NCBI GenBank assembly: GCA_025201805.1
Contig: MU619331.1
Span: 1 to 31,254 of the forward strand
Length of the DNA stretch: 31,254 nucleotides
DNA from: Parasitella parasitica
Taxonomy: Eukaryota; Mucoromycota; Mucoromycetes; Mucorales; Mucoraceae
Direction of reading: 5' to 3'
Shown here in pieces: positions 1 through 11,127 of this stretch. A model generated the notes under the pieces. That model saw nothing but the letters and a program-made list of their open reading frames with translations. It ran no database searches and was not told the DNA's origin. Made by a program: the position numbers and the translations under genes. Numbering within the stretch: the first letter of the stretch is position 1; the number at the start of each line of letters is the position of its first letter.

Positions 1-1194
1 TACATTCTATTCAAGAGTATCGTTTTGAAGCTTTTATAACGACCTTAACTCCTGATAATATATTAATACACACTCACATTTATGGTGTCCCGCCAATACA
101 TAATTACAGTTGTAAACCTCACTTAAAGTCAAAATAAATGTCCCGCGCGTCTCATAACTCAAGTTATGATCAATATAAGTGAATTTATTAAACAGCTTAA
201 GCAGGCTGTCTTTTAAATGTGGGACTCTAACAAGTGTCCTCAGGGTGTCTCCTGTACCCTATAAATGGAGATATTATATCTCATGTCTATAAATGTGGAT
301 CGCAATTGTTGAGTTACAATGAGCATAATCTGGCTTAATGTACGGGTATACTCTTAATATAGCTGGATAAAGCTGTAGAAGAATTGTAGTCATCATCGAT
401 ATATATGTACATAACCTTCCGTCTTCTAATTGATCACGTAAACATCACGTCAGTATTATATGTGCCATCACTGCCAACCGAATTGCTATGTATAGGAATA
501 CGTATGTAATTTCGTGCAATCTCAACGTATGTTATATTTATATCGTTGAATATTATTTCTCACCGCGATGCATTTGATAAATGTACTCCTTTTGATTATA
601 TACTTGACGAGAATTAATGTATGTCGGCGAAACGAGGAAGAGATGTCTTAAATATTACTCAATTTATGTTCATTCAAACCAGTTACTATGATTGTCTATC
701 TTTGATATGTTTTAAAATAATGCAATTTGCTGTCTTGAGCGATCACTGACAGGCACAACTGAATAGTAAAATACACTTTTTCCAGCGCAGTTACTAGGTG
801 TAACAACAGTCAATCTTTTATCGATTTCTGGATCGACTACCTTCACTCCGGCTAAAAATTAAGGGGGGGAGGGTTTTATAGATTATCGCAATCAATGTAA
901 ACCAGATTTCATATCTTGTGATTGCATGCAGCTCGACTCAAACGAGCATATTCGCTATGTAGAGGTTATTAAGAGTTTTATGTGCATAATTGCATCCAAC
1001 ATGTTTATATGTCCTCCATCAAGCAAGCACATATCTTAAAAGGTTTATTGCATTATATCTCGTGACGGCCGAACCCCCCTCGTAAGTTGAGGCAGTAAAT
1101 GAGTTAAAATGACTCAGAGTTTTTCATATTTTTTCCATCCTCTCTCTCTCTCTTTCTTTGCCCAATTGAAGGCCAACTGCCAAATTTAAGAGAA
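1..1194. other. Gene-poor AT-rich intergenic region
   Basis: No reading frame of convincing length or composition is visible on either strand, and no tRNA-like or transposon-like structure was recognised. It holds a run of seven G at 863-869 and a short CT dinucleotide tract at about 1139-1153. That tract lies just upstream of the carrier gene and could be part of its pyrimidine-rich promoter or leader. Confidence 0.6.
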
Positions 1195-2419
1195 ATGGAT
1201 ACTCAACAAGTAGCTTCATCACCTATCTTACTGGGAAATAATGAAACTTCGTTATTTAACAAACCTCAGCAACAGCAAGATAAAAAGTCTAATCTTCGTC
1301 ATCAGCTAGACGATCTTTTGTTTGGATCAGTACGGAATTGATATGTGATTCTCGAGATTTGAATTTAATTTAACACCTAAATGTGATAGATTGCTGGTAT
1401 GATTGGAAAGTTTGTTGAATATCCCTTTGATACCATCAAAGTGAGGCTCCAGACTCAACCATTAGACCGGCCCTATTTCTCAGGTCCCTGGCATTGCTTC
1501 AAAACAACGTTGAAACAGGAAGGCATGAAAGGCTTATTTACTGTAACTAAACTTTTTGTACAGAAGCAAAATTGAAAACTAGTATTAATCGAATTCTAAA
1601 GGGCCTGTCATCTCCATTGGTTGGTTCCATGGTTGAAAATGCAGCATTGTTTGTCGGATATCGACAAGTCCAAAGAGCCATTAGAGATTACTCAGCCACC
1701 ACTGAAGAGCGAGAAAAGTACTTGGATGTTCCCGAAGATGAATTACCATCATTATCTATGAAGCAGTTGGTTTTAGCGGGTGCAGCATCTGGAGCCATCG
1801 CATCTTTCATTTTAACACCAGTCGAGCTGATCAAATGTAAGCTCCAAGTTCAACTAGGTAGCCAAGCTGTAACTCATGGCGTACAATTCAATGGCCCCTT
1901 TCATGTCATCCGACATGTTATGCAAACGCATGGAGTGAGTGGTTTCTATAGAGGATTTGTTGCTACTCTTTTAAGAGAAGCAGGTGGCGGGGCTTTCTGG
2001 TTTGGCACATATGAATATACTTGCGCCCAATTTATCAAATACAGAGAGTCCAAGACGGAGGCTACAGTGCTCAAAAAGGATCTATCTCCGTATGAATTGA
2101 TGTTGGGTGGTGCTTTGGGTGGCATGGCATACAATGCTTCCTTGTTTCCTGTGGACGTGATAAAATCTCAGATGCAAACTGACGAGCAATTAGTCGCATC
2201 AAGTGTTGGGCAACGTTCTTTCTACCAGACAGCAAAGGAGCTTTATTCAGTGGGTGGTTACAAAGCCTTCTACCGAGGGTGCGGCATAACTGTTGCCCGT
2301 AGTGCACCCACCTCAGCGATCATCTTTTTAACTTACGTAAGTTGTCAAGTATTCTATCCGATATTTGCGTGATATTAATCTTGATATTGTAGGAATTACT
2401 CTCTCGCCATTTCGGTTAA
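1195..2419 (+). CDS. ORT1: Mitochondrial carrier, ornithine/arginine exchanger type (ORT1/ARG-13-like)
   Basis: Inner-membrane carrier expected to exchange ornithine (and related basic amino acids) between matrix and cytosol for arginine synthesis. The model has four exons: 1195-1329, 1390-1542, 1602-2336 and 2393-2419, giving 349 residues. All junctions are GT-AG and in frame. Three carrier repeats are visible through their signature motifs: PFDTIKVR in exon 2, PVELIKCK and PVDVIKSQ in exon 3. The stretch GLSSPLVGSMVENAALF after the first repeat is typical of the ornithine carrier branch. The last exon adds only ELLSRHFG and a stop. The N-terminal ~45 residues are polar and Gln-rich (about four Gln near residue 27), as in fungal homologues with variable matrix tails. 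The family assignment is firm; the substrate is inferred from resemblance to ORT1/ARG-13. Confidence 0.88.
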
Positions 2420-2967
2420 AGAAACTAAGAATACCCCCCAGCTATTATTTTTTTTATCACAACTTTTTTCATTGCTTTTTAATGTATTTTATATTTATAA
2501 ATCATATACGACTCATTTTTCCCCCAACATATAAATTGTTTAGTGAATGGTGTTGTGTAAAGACATTTAATGCGACTTCAAATCAACGATTGCTTTTCGT
2601 ACCTAAACTAATCCCAGTTGTCTCCACTTTGGCACGACAGGTAACACTATGTTTTTCACATGTTCACTTGGATATATGCAAAAGGTCAGCAATTTAAAGT
2701 AAGAAAATAAACATGCCTTTTTTTTTTTTCACATAACAATGATGTATCAAAAATGTCAGAGGTTGCATTGGGGCGAGGGCTTTGTGTAATAGTCACATGG
2801 AATCATGTAAAACCTGGAAAAAAGAGCCGAAACACAAGAAAGGTTGGATAATCCTGCGGTTATTATTCATCTGGTTCTTCTACTTGTTTAAAACTTTGCT
2901 CAAGAAGGTAAAGAAAAAACTCTGGAAAACCGAAAAGACTTCTAACTTTGCCACGTCAGATAACATT
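2420..2967. other. Intergenic region and PFK upstream leader
   Basis: 3' flank of the carrier gene and 5' flank of phosphofructokinase. A T-run lies near 2718-2730. From the ATG at 2797 to the chosen PFK start at 2968 the PFK frame is open with no stop. It would encode about 57 extra residues, including a hydrophobic segment and a Lys-rich stretch. I treat this as leader sequence, because the conserved protein begins at 2968. Confidence 0.5.
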
Positions 2968-5900
2968 ATGGTCAAAGGGCTTTCTCATATCGTCTACATT
3001 GCTAGCTCTGAAGAGCTATTTGGTCGCACTGTAGAGTTTTACAAGGCTTTCGGATTCAAAGTTTTGAACGCACCCAGCCAAAGCAGCAAAATTGATTGCG
3101 AAAAAAAAGAAACATGGCTCAAAATGTCTGCCGATAAACATTCCATGACGTCTGATGTTGTCATTCGTCTCATTTTGAGTTTATCTTCTGTCCCTCGCCC
3201 TAAACCTTGCGATGATCAGGATTGGGGATTGAATGAATCCGCTTTGGCTTTGTCTGTATTCGACGTTACCGTAAGTTATTTGTTGGCAGATGAAGTATGG
3301 TACACGTATCACTAACAAGATTTATGTAGGCGGTAAAATCTCAGTTGGATATGCTGGGATGCCCTTATCAGGATAGATCTATCAAATCATTCAGTGGCAC
3401 CTTCCAATTGATTGAGCTCTATTCTCTCGATCCTTTGAATAATACTGTGGTCTTTGCCAACAAGCCGTCCTTTCCAAGTCTCCTCGACACACCGCTTACA
3501 GGACCTGGTTCCAGTGAAGAAGCAGCCAAGGATATGGGAAAAGCTAGGAAAATCGGTGTGCTTACATCAGGTGGCGATGCACCTGGCATGAACCCGTGTG
3601 TACGTGCCATTGTGCGTTACGGTATTTCAAAGGGCTGTGAAGTATATGCTATCTATGAAGGTTACCAAGGTAAAGTAGTACAGTAACTGCCCTTAAATGG
3701 GTTGATTTGGCGGCGTAACCCAACAAAAAATTAGGCCTCGTTGATAATGGCATCAAGAGAATGGATTGGAAAGATGTCCGTGGATTCTTGTCAATTGTGA
3801 GTATACGTTTCTGCTAGAAACAAAAATAATAGATGTAATAGATGGATTAGATAAGCCAACTAAACTTAAACTCGAAATTAGGGTGGTACCAACATTGGTA
3901 CAGCAAGATGTATGCCGTTCAAGACTCGCGAAGGCCGTCTACAAGCTGCACAAAATTTAATCAAGAGTGGCATCGATTCGCTTATTGTGTGTGGTGGTGA
4001 TGGTTCATTGACTGGTGCTGATGTGTTCCGTTCTGAATGGAAAGGTTTGAATGAGGAGCTACTGAAGAATGATAGGATTACCAAGGAGGAATCACAAGCT
4101 TACCAAAATTTGACTATTGTCGGTCTGGTCGGCTCCATCGATAACGACATGTCTTCCACTGACATCACTATCGGTGCTGTCACTTCCCTTCATCGTATTT
4201 GCGAAGCTGTGGATTCCATCGCAACAACTGCTTTATCGCACTCTCGCGCCTTTGTTGTCGAGGTAATGGGTCGCCATTGCGGATGGCTGGCTCTTGCTGC
4301 TGGCATCGCTACTGGCGCTGATTTCGTGTTCATTCCGGAGAGACCCCCTAATGAAGAAAACTGGCAAGATACTTTGTGTGCTGTTGCTCATCGTCATCGT
4401 CAACTTGGTAAGCGCAAGACTGTCGTCATTGTCGCCGAAGGTGCACTTGACAAGAATCTGAAGCCTATTAAGGCTGATGATATCAAAAATATTTTGTGCG
4501 AAAAGCTTGGCCTTGACACTCGCGTTACTACCTTGGGTCACACTCAACGTGGTGGTGCTCCCGCCGCGTATGATCGTATTCTGGCTACAATTCAAAGTGT
4601 AGAGGCTGTCGAAGCCGTGTTGAAATCCACACCGGAAACACCTTCACCAATGATTGGAATGAACAATAATCTAGTTACTAGCGGCCCTCTTATGAAGGCT
4701 GTCGAGCTCACACATGAAGTTGCCAAGTCAATTGGAGAAAAGAACTTTGCTCGTGCCATGGAGCTTCGTGATCCTCAATTTGTGGAGGAATTCGAAGCTT
4801 ACAATGCTACAACAATTCTGGACGATGATTCCATGCTGGTTCCTGAGCACCGCCGTCTCAATGTCGGTGTAATCCATGTCGGTGCACCTGCTGGTGGTAT
4901 GAATGCTGCTACTCGCACAGCTGTTCGTTATGCTCTTAATCGTGGTCATAAACCCTATGCTATTCACAATGGTTTCCCTGGTTTAGCTCAGGGCAATATT
5001 GAAGAGTTGACTTGGATTGGCGTGGATGGCTGGACATCAAGAGGAGGCTCCGAATTGGGTACTAATCGTGCTGTACCTGGTGAAGCTGTTGATATGGGCA
5101 TGATCGCTTATCAGCTTCAAAAGTTCAACATTCAATCTCTTTTGGTTATTGGTGGTTTTGAAGCTTTTGCGTCTATCATCAAGTTAGAAGCGGCTCGTAA
5201 GCAATATCCCTCGCTTAATATTCCTATTGCTTTGGTACCTGCCACCGTTTCTAACAATGTGCCTGGTACTGATTACTCTCTTGGCTCAGACACCGCTTTG
5301 AATGCTATTGTAGATTCTTGTGATGCCATTGTTCAATCGGCTCGTTCATCTCGTCGCCGTGTATTTGTTGTCGAAGTTCAAGGCGGTCGTTCTGGCTATT
5401 TGGCTGTGGAAGCTGGTTTGGCTAGTGGTGCAAGCACCATCTATATCCCCGAGGAGGGCGTTAATCTGTCTCGTCTTCAGTCTGATTCTCGCCATCTTAT
5501 GGCGATGTATATGGATGATGCTGCTGACAAGTCGGAAGGCAGAATCATTTTGCGCAATGAAACTGCCAGTAAGACGTACACTACTGATGTTATCTCAGAC
5601 ATATTGAAGGATGAAGGCCATGCCTTGTTTGATTCTCGCACTGCTGTGCTTGGCCATATTCAACAAGGTGTGAACCCTAGCCCCATGGATCGTATCAGGG
5701 CAACTCGGCTCTCTAAATGCTGTATCGATTTCTTTGAAGAGCATTCATCTGCCGCCCTTGAAAATGCTCACAATCACAAGCAGGCTGCTCCTATTGAGCT
5801 GACAAGTGCCACAGAATCTGCTGCTGTTATCGGTGTCTCTGGTGTCAGTGTTAGCTACCGTCCAGTTACTGAATTAATTGCTGTAACCGATATGAAGAAT

Positions 5901-6014
5901 CGAAAGCCTTTAGATGCTTGGTGGATGGTCCATCGTCCTCTTGTAGATCTTTTATCTGGCCGTGGTTTATTTACGCCTCAAGCCCAAGCTACCTTGGCTC
6001 GCGAAAACAAATAG
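2968..6014 (+). CDS. PFK1: ATP-dependent 6-phosphofructokinase, eukaryotic double-length subunit
   Basis: Phosphorylates fructose 6-phosphate to fructose 1,6-bisphosphate in cytosolic glycolysis. Exons are 2968-3270, 3330-3669, 3735-3796 and 3882-6014, giving 945 residues, close to the yeast subunits (about 960-990). The N-terminal ~190 residues resemble the glyoxalase-like domain found only in fungal PFK subunits (starts [14 protein letters not shown]). The catalytic half follows: the ATP-binding motif [22 protein letters not shown], the catalytic loop GSIDNDM with its aspartates, MGRHCGW and TLGHTQRGG. The C-terminal half is the regulatory copy: [16 protein letters not shown] is kept, but the catalytic loop has become ATVSNN, as expected for the allosteric half. 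A single gene like this could form homomers; whether a second subunit gene exists elsewhere cannot be seen. Start choice: ATG 2968 begins the conserved domain, but an upstream in-frame ATG at 2797 exists. The last exon is long and rich in C/T-ending codons, consistent with high expression. Confidence 0.95.
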
Positions 6015-6380
6015 TTTCGTCTTATAACATATTTCTTGTATTTGCATTTTCTTTTTCCACCTATATACTACATAAAGCAATATCTATATCATTATCATCC
6101 ATGAACATATTATATTGCAATAATAATAATGCAAGTTATCATAGTAGTGTGCAAATACTCAGATAACCAGTGAGAGACCAAAATATCCTATAATTTGCAA
6201 TAAATGCGAATTCCCAAACACCAATCCTATCATTTACTACTCCAATGCTGTGTTTCAACAATGCAGTACAATTCTCGCAAAACCGAGATCCGGCATTAGA
6301 AAAAAAAAAAAAAACAAAAAAAAACAAATATTTATTACTTCCTACTATTTGTTTACACGATAGTAAACTGAACAGAAAAC
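6015..6380. other. Intergenic region with interrupted poly-A tract
   Basis: 3' flank of PFK and promoter of the first acetyltransferase. An A-rich tract broken by single C residues spans roughly 6300-6328, about 55 bases before the start codon. It may act as a nucleosome-depleting element. No gene or clear TATA box was seen. Confidence 0.5.
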
Positions 6381-7031
6381 ATGACAGCTGCAACCGTTAG
6401 AAAATATGTGATGCTCCATGGCAAGATTGAGACTTTGGCCGATTTTGCTACGATTAACGATTGGATTCTCTCTGACAAATTCGCTCAAGAAGAAGCAAGC
6501 GACTATCCTGAAAACTGCATTTCTGTATACTACACTGTGGATCTGGAACAAAAACAAATTACTGACAAGTACTTTGCCGCAAACTGGAATCCTAAATACA
6601 AAGAAACATTCAAGCAAGTCAGTGTTGCCTGGCTGGAAGAGTATTTTACAGTTGAGGAAAACGATTTAAAGCAATTGGATAATCCAGAAGAAAACATCAT
6701 TGCTCCAGGTGGAGAAATCTTTACCTTGCTAGACATTCAGGGTCAAGGTTTAGGTGTCGTTGCTATGCTCCATCATGGGGATTTTGCTGAATTGGGTAAA
6801 ATGGGTGTAAAGAAACAGTACAATGGCAAAGGGTTATCACATCCCTTGATGTACGAGGCTATTTCGTGGGCTAAAAACCACGAAAGAAGTTATCCACAAG
6901 TGGATATCTACACGGCAGCCCATTTGGGTCCGGCTGTTGGTTTGTACAAAAAGTACGGTTTTGAAGTTGTCCCTGTAGGTGGTTATAATAAATTTGCCAG
7001 AGTGGATTTGGCTATGAGATTGACATTTTAG
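6381..7031 (+). CDS. GNAT-family N-acetyltransferase, copy 1
   Basis: Intronless, 216 residues. The C-terminal half carries the GNAT fold: the beta-strand GLGVVAM, then motif A with FAELGKMGVKK followed by the acetyl-CoA loop QYNGKG, and the motif B segment LGPAVGLYKKYGFE near the end. The N-terminal half contains the block WLEEYFTVEENDLKQLDNPE followed by PGGEIF. This arrangement occurs in a GNAT subgroup with a lead-in helix before the catalytic core. The substrate is unknown; a small molecule or amino acid is as likely as a protein. It is followed 264 bases downstream by a clear paralogue on the same strand. The ATG at 6381 has an A-rich context (gaaaac before ATG), and the frame is well supported by alignment with the paralogue. 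Confidence 0.85.
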   Translation: MTAATVRKYVMLHGKIETLADFATINDWILSDKFAQEEASDYPENCISVYYTVDLEQKQITDKYFAANWNPKYKETFKQVSVAWLEEYFTVEENDLKQLDNPEENIIAPGGEIFTLLDIQGQGLGVVAMLHHGDFAELGKMGVKKQYNGKGLSHPLMYEAISWAKNHERSYPQVDIYTAAHLGPAVGLYKKYGFEVVPVGGYNKFARVDLAMRLTF

Positions 7032-7232
7032 ACTAAATCCGACGTTACGGATAAAATACTCTATATAATAAAATATTTTCTGGAAGGATCCATTGCTTAT
7101 TCATTTACTTTGACTATATGCAACTGCAAATCATTTAGAATAACAAAGGTTTAATTGGCTACATTCATAATGACTAGGAGTGAGCAAACCCGTCAAGCCG
7201 GAGCCTCTTCTGGGACTGACCATTTTGAGTTG

Positions 7233-7240
7233 TATAAATA
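7233..7240 (+). promoter_or_regulatory. TATA box of the second acetyltransferase
   Basis: TATAAATA lies 26 bases before an in-frame ATG at 7266 and 56 bases before the ATG at 7296. Transcription normally begins about 30 bases beyond such an element, so 7266 would sit at or before the cap site. The 7296 start is therefore favoured. Confidence 0.6.
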
Positions 7241-7295
7241 GGGTCTCCTGATTCACCCGATTAGAATGCTAAATTATTTTAAAACAATACAGAAA

Positions 7296-7940
7296 ATGAC
7301 AATGGGTACATCTTACAGAGAATATGCACTTGTGAAGGGGAAAGTCATAGATTGGGTTGACTTCACCGAACAGAATACTTGGGCTACGAAAAGTGCGAGC
7401 AAGTCTAGTTCACTGCCTGTAGTTTCCAATTGCATATCTGTATACTACGTAGTTGATTCAGACAAGAAGACCATTGTTGATAGACTGAGCATGGTAACGT
7501 GGGATCTCAAGTACAAGTCCGAGTTCAAAGAATTGAGTTTAGTTTGGGTTAAGCAATATTTCGAAGTCGAGGAATCAGACCTGAAGCAACTTGACACACC
7601 TGAAGAAGCCATAATTCAGCCTGGCGGAGAGATCTTCTTTTTACTTGAAGGCTCTGGTAGAGTAGCTGGTGTTGTGGCCACTGTAATACACCAAGGAGTG
7701 TGCGAATTAGCGAAAATGACAGTCAGGAAAGAATGCAATGGCAGAGGCTATGCTCACATTTTAATGCGGGAGTCTATCCACTGGGCGAAACAAAAAGATT
7801 ATCCTTACATAGAACTACTGTCAAGCGTTGAACTGCAAAATGCTATCATTCTTTACAAGAAATACGGATTTGAAACTATTCATCTTGGCCCTCATCCTGA
7901 TTATAAAAGATGCTCTATTATAATGCGTCTTACTTTTTAG
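7296..7940 (+). CDS. GNAT-family N-acetyltransferase, copy 2 (tandem paralogue)
   Basis: Intronless, 214 residues from the ATG at 7296 (224 if the ATG at 7266 is used). It aligns end to end with copy 1: shared NCISVYY, YFEVEESDLKQLDTPEEA, PGGEIF, CELAKMTVRK with CNGRG in the acetyl-CoA loop, ILYKKYGFE and the identical C-terminus MRLTF. Start choice: the first residues MTMGTSYREYALVKGK match the first residues of copy 1, and the TATA box position fits only the later ATG. The two copies have diverged substantially outside the core, so the duplication is not recent. The substrate is unknown and may differ between copies. Confidence 0.84.
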   Translation: MTMGTSYREYALVKGKVIDWVDFTEQNTWATKSASKSSSLPVVSNCISVYYVVDSDKKTIVDRLSMVTWDLKYKSEFKELSLVWVKQYFEVEESDLKQLDTPEEAIIQPGGEIFFLLEGSGRVAGVVATVIHQGVCELAKMTVRKECNGRGYAHILMRESIHWAKQKDYPYIELLSSVELQNAIILYKKYGFETIHLGPHPDYKRCSIIMRLTF

Positions 7941-9400
7941 TCATTACATTTGCATCAACTATACGATTTACGCAATCACCTAATAAAACTTCATGTCATG
8001 TATTACAGTTATGCGTTCCATACAGGGCATTGTGACAGATGATACATACCATAAAAACTGCCAATGGCCCAAACGTGCGTTATGAATGCTCTCTATAGAA
8101 CAAGTTATAGTCGTATATATTGTTGAATTATTCGCTAGCAAACCCAACTCCTAGAGGATTTTATATACATACAACATGTTTGATGAGGTTTTTGTCTTGA
8201 CATTGCTGAAATAAGCACCCAACCTAGTGCTTCGCAAATCAAGCAAATGTTCATAGATGTTTAAAAACAAATTTTTTTTTATTGATTGAAGAACAAATAA
8301 ATGTGCTAGCTTTTTCAGTTCTCAACTTTGCTTTACAGGTTAGTTGATTAACAGGATCCACCACGTGAAGGTAAAAGCTCATTACATCCCAAAAAAGTGG
8401 GCAAAAGAAAGTCAAACAAAGACAATCTTTACAACTGACAAATCTTAAATAATATTGCTAAAGAACCTTAAGAGAGGGAGGGTCAATCACGGATTGGCAA
8501 GTATTCCAACACGGCGAAAGTCTATGCATCTTACAAGCCAGTAACAACATTACCTCAGCACAACGACGAGCCTCAAATCAAGGGTCTCCGAAGAGGGAGA
8601 TTCTATCGGGTTCGGTCAATACCAACACTAGCAATAGGCTATGCATCAGGCCAGCACAACGACAAAGAAATTAAAAAAAAATAGTAGGCTAATGTCCACA
8701 TCTAGAACAGTCTATACATCTGACGCTTCATAGCATTGTATTAAAAGGTCTCTGGAGAGGGAGTATTTGTCGGGGTCAACAAATATGCTAACGCTAGCAA
8801 CATGCTATACATCCGGCCAACACAACAATACAAAACATAGAAACAACAGAGAGAGGGATCTGGGGGATGTGGCATTCCACTAAGAAAAGAAAAGAAAAGT
8901 AAAAAAAAAAATTTTTAAAAGAAAAGATGAGAAAAGATGAAGAAAAAACGCGTTACCAAGTTTGTTGCAGTTTTTATTTTAGAGGAGAGGTGTGCCCGAA
9001 GAGGTACAGGCTCTCGAAGCCACGCTTTATTTTCAGTAATATACAGTACTATATACAGTAAGTTATGACTCAATCGAACAGCATCAGTTGGAATGGCAAA
9101 AAGGTACTTTATGACAATGAATAGTAAATAGTAGTGTTAGAGAACAAAAAAATACCTTATGAAGGGTAATTTTTATTGAATAGAAATATAGAAACGACAA
9201 AAGGCTAACTTCCGTGCGCTACCATTAAGTAGAATATCACGTTCGAAGGGTATAATCTCAGCAAGGATATTCAAAGGACCCAAGCACCCCTAGTTTTTCG
9301 CCGATCATTATGAATCAGAAAAGAAGGATTAAATAACAACCAACATCAAACCTATAAAAAATTAATAACCCATGGAAATTGCCTTATCTGCTTGTCAGAT
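7941..9400. other. Gene-poor region between the GNAT pair and THI4
   Basis: No supported gene. It contains a T-run near 8272-8280, a cluster of degenerate repeats (about 8480-8830, listed separately), A-rich tracts near 8880-8945 and a short direct repeat of tatacagta near 9042-9060. The last few hundred bases are presumably the THI4 3' flank. Confidence 0.55.
8480..8830. repeat. Degenerate tandem-like repeat cluster
   Basis: A core of the form CTATGCATC or CTATACATC recurs four times, at 8522, 8639, 8712 and 8805. In three of the four it is followed by a near-copy of GGCCAGCACAACGAC or a related CA-rich tail. In two copies it is preceded by AAGGGTCTCCGAAGAGGGAG or a variant (around 8579 and 8745) and by CTAACGCTAGCAA-type sequence. 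Spacing is irregular (about 118, 73 and 93 bases). This looks like an old, decayed minisatellite or remnant of a mobile element. No coding frame, terminal inverted repeats or target duplication was recognised. Confidence 0.5.
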
Positions 9401-10488
<1,088 letters not shown>

Positions 10489-10505
10489 TCAAATTTCTTG
10501 AGCTC

Positions 10506-10513
10506 TATTTATA
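10506..10513 (-). promoter_or_regulatory. TATA box of THI4
   Basis: On the minus strand this reads TATAAATA, 60 bases upstream of the THI4 ATG. That implies a leader of only about 30 nt, too short for an aptamer domain. Confidence 0.6.
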
Positions 10514-10557
10514 ACAAAATTTTACTTTACTTGAAAAATCATATGCAAGTCGTACAA

Positions 10558-10570
10558 CGGATCTTATCCG
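10558..10570. promoter_or_regulatory. CGG-N7-CCG inverted repeat upstream of THI4
   Basis: The palindrome CGGATCTTATCCG (arms CGGAT/ATCCG around CTT) sits about 112 bases upstream of THI4 and 45 bases beyond its TATA box. Inverted CGG triplets are the usual target of fungal Zn2Cys6 regulators, so this is a candidate operator for thiamine repression. That role is inferred from position and symmetry only. Confidence 0.35.
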
Positions 10571-11030
10571 CTCACAATGATTCACATCTTACGTTTACGT
10601 CTATAAAGTTTGTAGACTCAATGCTGCCAATATTTTTTGGGCTGATGCCGTATACTCTATCGTGCCGAACGAGAAAGAAAGATAACCAAAGTAATGATAG
10701 CTGTTATTTTCATCACGGCCAAGATTTTATCTGTGAAACTTTTGTCATAGCAGGTAAAGCTTGGAGATCTTAATACTCATGTGGCAAATATATCATTTCA
10801 GCATGATAATTTATTGCAAAACTGTTATAATGGTATATACTACAGCGATATAGCCAGCACCAATAGTCCCAATACAGCGCCCGTGATCTTAATGAGATGT
10901 TTCTTTTCATTGATACAAGTTGTCTTGTATTTCTATATTCGCTATTTTTTTCGGAACGGAGTTCAGTGCGAGATCCGAGGAATCCATCTAATAAAATGAC
11001 AAAATGTGGGAGCCGTGGCTGTGAGAAAAG

Positions 11031-11040
11031 TATAAATATA
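11031..11040 (+). promoter_or_regulatory. TATA box of glutamine synthetase III
   Basis: TATAAATATA lies 88 bases before the start codon. A pyrimidine-rich stretch (cctacttcttctcc) at about 11093-11106 could mark the transcription start or leader. Confidence 0.55.
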
Positions 11041-11127
11041 TCCGACAATAATGCTATTATATAAGATGCGTGTAACGTCGCCATTTTTAATCCTACTTCT
11101 TCTCCACATTTACACAAGAATAAACTG

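Noticed and set aside
4233-4967. Minus-strand ORFs opposite phosphofructokinase
   Set aside because: They are shadows of the PFK exon arising from its codon bias, with no recognisable domain.
7266-7295. Start of the second GNAT at the ATG at 7266
   Set aside because: It lies only 26 bases from the TATA box, at or before the expected cap site. Alignment with the first copy begins at 7296.
8480-8830. CRISPR-like array
   Set aside because: Repeats are degenerate, differ in length and are irregularly spaced, and the genome is eukaryotic.
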